From the NCBI GenBank assembly GCA_024225035.1, contig JAAEMX010000177.1, forward strand, positions 215,546 to 279,545: a stretch of DNA of 64,000 nt, written 5' to 3'. A program made the translations under genes and the position numbers. The notes under the pieces were generated by a model. That model ran no database searches. It was not told where the DNA came from and saw only the letters and a list, made by a program, of their open reading frames with translations. The stretch comes from Lentisphaerota bacterium. GTDB taxonomy: Bacteria > Verrucomicrobiota > Lentisphaeria > Victivallales > Victivallaceae. Positions 62,425 to 64,000 of this stretch are shown here, piece by piece; the first letter of the stretch is position 1, and each line of letters opens with the position of its first letter.

Positions 62425-64000
62425 ATGAAAGAAATTGAAAAACTAACTATCGTTGCGCCGTGGGGACTTTCACATTACATTTCACTAAATGGCTTTCGAC
62501 CATTATACCGGCCTTTATTTGACCATATTTCTGAAAATATTGAAATTAACTCTCTAGACAACGTTAAGCTACACAAAAAACTCTCTAACGACTCGGAAAG
62601 TTTAAAAAGCATATTATCTGAAATAGAAAAAGAGAAGCTTAACCACGAAAAAACAAGCTTAACTTCACTAAAGGAAGCTTATCAGAATTATTTTTGTGGC
62701 CCCAATCGTGTTTTAACAGAAAAGTTGCCTGGTGATATAGAGTTCCACCACACAATTCCGTTTCCATCTATGAGCCGGCCTTTTGTTTTTCACTGCGAAT
62801 CATTTCCTCCGACAAACCTTCCGTTTATGAAAGACGGATGCAGTCAAAATAAAGAGCTGAAAGAATATTATAAGTACATTTTCTCACATGACTACTGCCT
62901 GGGGATTTTTACTCACATTCCGGAAACTCTGGAAAAGATAAAATCATTATTTGATGATCCTGTCATAACAAAAAAACTTTACAGCTCAAAAATTGGATTG
63001 AGCAAAAAGCACTATGACAATGTTGATCCCTCAACTAAATCTCCGATATCCAACCCCACATTACTTTTCATAAACTCTGACTATCAAAACCCTGAAGGAT
63101 TTATAAAAAGAGGTGGCCACCTGGTCCTTCGTTTTTGGAAAAAATTCATAAAATCCGGAAAAACAGGATTACTCATTTTACGGAGTGCCCCTCCTTCAAT
63201 AAAAGAGTTAAAAGCTTTATCAGTTGACACCGAATTTGTAAAATCAGAGTTTGGCAAAAGCATTATCTGGTTTAAGGGCTACCTCAACAACTATGAGATA
63301 AACAGGTTAGTTTTAAGATCAAACTTCCTGATACAACCAAACTCCTTACTGCATTCAGTTCATACTATGCAGGCAATGAGGCTCGGCACTGTACCTGTAG
63401 TTTCAGATATGCCCGGAGCAGACACCTATATCTCAAACGGAAAAAACGGCATCATTCTGGAAGGCCTGAATCCAGCCTTGGAAAACCAGGATACCAAATC
63501 CGGTATATCGTCATGTGACGCGGCAAAGATCAGCGACACCAACGATAAATTATTATCTCAGATGACTTATGAAATATTCACTCTCCTTGAAAATAAGGAT
63601 ATGTATCAAACCACTTCTAATCAGGCAATTAAAACTGCCATATCACAATTTTCCGGAGAAAATTTCAGCACAAATTTCTGGAATAAAGTTACTGAATTAT
63701 ATATGGAGAAAAATTATCAGCCAGTACCAATATCTGCTGAAAATGATAACCTGCTTGACAATTGCCTGATTGATAAAGATAATTGGGATCGTTTCTTTGA
63801 ATCACCTTCACAACCTGTTCAAAAAATACACACAGGGAAAAATACTGTTTACGAGTTTGGAGGATCTTTTGTTCAAACGTTTGGCAAACACGAAATGAAT
63901 CCGAATAACTGGTCCGTTTTGTCACAATACCTAACAGATACTAAGATAGGTTTTAGCCTCTCTCCAAGCGATCTCGAGGGGAAATATATCTATAAACATA
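62425..64000 (+). CDS. Glycosyltransferase-like protein (partial, runs off the window)
   Basis: The frame opens at ATG 62425 and is open for 525 codons to the window edge, so the end is missing. GT-B-like features: LTIVAPWGLSHYISLNGFRP at the start, a middle part with FINSDYQNPEGF and LVLRFWKKF, and the nucleotide-sugar-side block MRLGTVPVVSDMPGADTYIS followed by NGKNGIILEG, as in GT4-family enzymes. A second block follows after residue 440. It likely adds sugars to a surface polysaccharide. No strong ribosome-binding site upstream. Confidence 0.7.
   Translation, partial: MKEIEKLTIVAPWGLSHYISLNGFRPLYRPLFDHISENIEINSLDNVKLHKKLSNDSESLKSILSEIEKEKLNHEKTSLTSLKEAYQNYFCGPNRVLTEKLPGDIEFHHTIPFPSMSRPFVFHCESFPPTNLPFMKDGCSQNKELKEYYKYIFSHDYCLGIFTHIPETLEKIKSLFDDPVITKKLYSSKIGLSKKHYDNVDPSTKSPISNPTLLFINSDYQNPEGFIKRGGHLVLRFWKKFIKSGKTGLLILRSAPPSIKELKALSVDTEFVKSEFGKSIIWFKGYLNNYEINRLVLRSNFLIQPNSLLHSVHTMQAMRLGTVPVVSDMPGADTYISNGKNGIILEGLNPALENQDTKSGISSCDAAKISDTNDKLLSQMTYEIFTLLENKDMYQTTSNQAIKTAISQFSGENFSTNFWNKVTELYMEKNYQPVPISAENDNLLDNCLIDKDNWDRFFESPSQPVQKIHTGKNTVYEFGGSFVQTFGKHEMNPNNWSVLSQYLTDTKIGFSLSPSDLEGKYIYKH

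Overview
The window looks like chromosomal DNA from an anaerobic, Gram-negative, LPS-bearing bacterium. The evidence is a lipid A type acyltransferase, type IV pilus/type II secretion ATPases, a 2[4Fe-4S] ferredoxin, a 2-oxoacid:ferredoxin oxidoreductase, a membrane pyrophosphatase and a coenzyme B12-dependent ribonucleotide reductase. The mix of families (RtcB, a TRL-like lipoprotein, PEGA lipoprotein, pseudopilin operons, Ser/Thr kinase) suggests the PVC superphylum, perhaps Lentisphaerota. That placement is an inference from gene content, not a database match.

Layout. 1-6.5 kb: end of greA, a metallophosphoesterase, a Fur-like regulator, a short ferredoxin, a LacI regulator with an AGE-family epimerase, dinB and pyrF. 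6.5-7.1 kb: a gene-free tract with nested hairpins. 7.1-13.5 kb: minus-strand run aroA-alr-hypothetical-aldehyde dehydrogenase, then nadA, separated by a palindromic repeat patch. 13.7-17.6 kb: a TRL lipoprotein, two divergent genes that each carry a FYVE-like zinc finger, and a PAS protein. 17.7-25.1 kb: nrdJ, hppA and korAB (energy and nucleotide metabolism). 25.1-30.4 kb: palindromic and structured repeats, small proteins, a GH72-like secreted enzyme of fungal type, rtcB and two lipoproteins. 30.9-36.9 kb: a papain/transglutaminase-like protein and a secretion operon (two GspF-like proteins, GspE, three prepilin-like proteins). 37.1-39.4 kb: a tetR-controlled efflux operon whose RND pump is reduced to a stub. 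39.8-47.4 kb: a zinc ribbon protein, a degenerate protein kinase, a secreted hypothetical, a nitrilase-family hydrolase, an AraC/MFS divergent pair and a free-standing NrdD-type glycyl radical domain. 47.7-55.6 kb: rpsA, an MmcB/nuclease-like protein, a lipid A acyltransferase, and the run manC-coaX-trpF-like-kinase-TPR. 55.7-61.6 kb: gspE-pilB-pilT-pilC. 61.9 kb: tRNA-Thr. 62.4 kb to the end: a large glycosyltransferase running off the window.

Four loci look like single-base indels, three of them at homopolymer runs: gspF1 (G6), gspF2/gspE (T7), kinase/TPR (T6 on the plus strand) and the split gspE near 61.12 kb. Either the assembly carries small errors or these genes are phase-variable or decaying. 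Each is described separately, because the apparent fusion and split genes depend on it.

The least ordinary items are the divergent FYVE-like zinc finger pair, the bacterial GH72-like enzyme, the pseudokinase-like protein with HRD but no DFG, the stand-alone glycyl radical domain, and the nested-helix element at 26059-26215.
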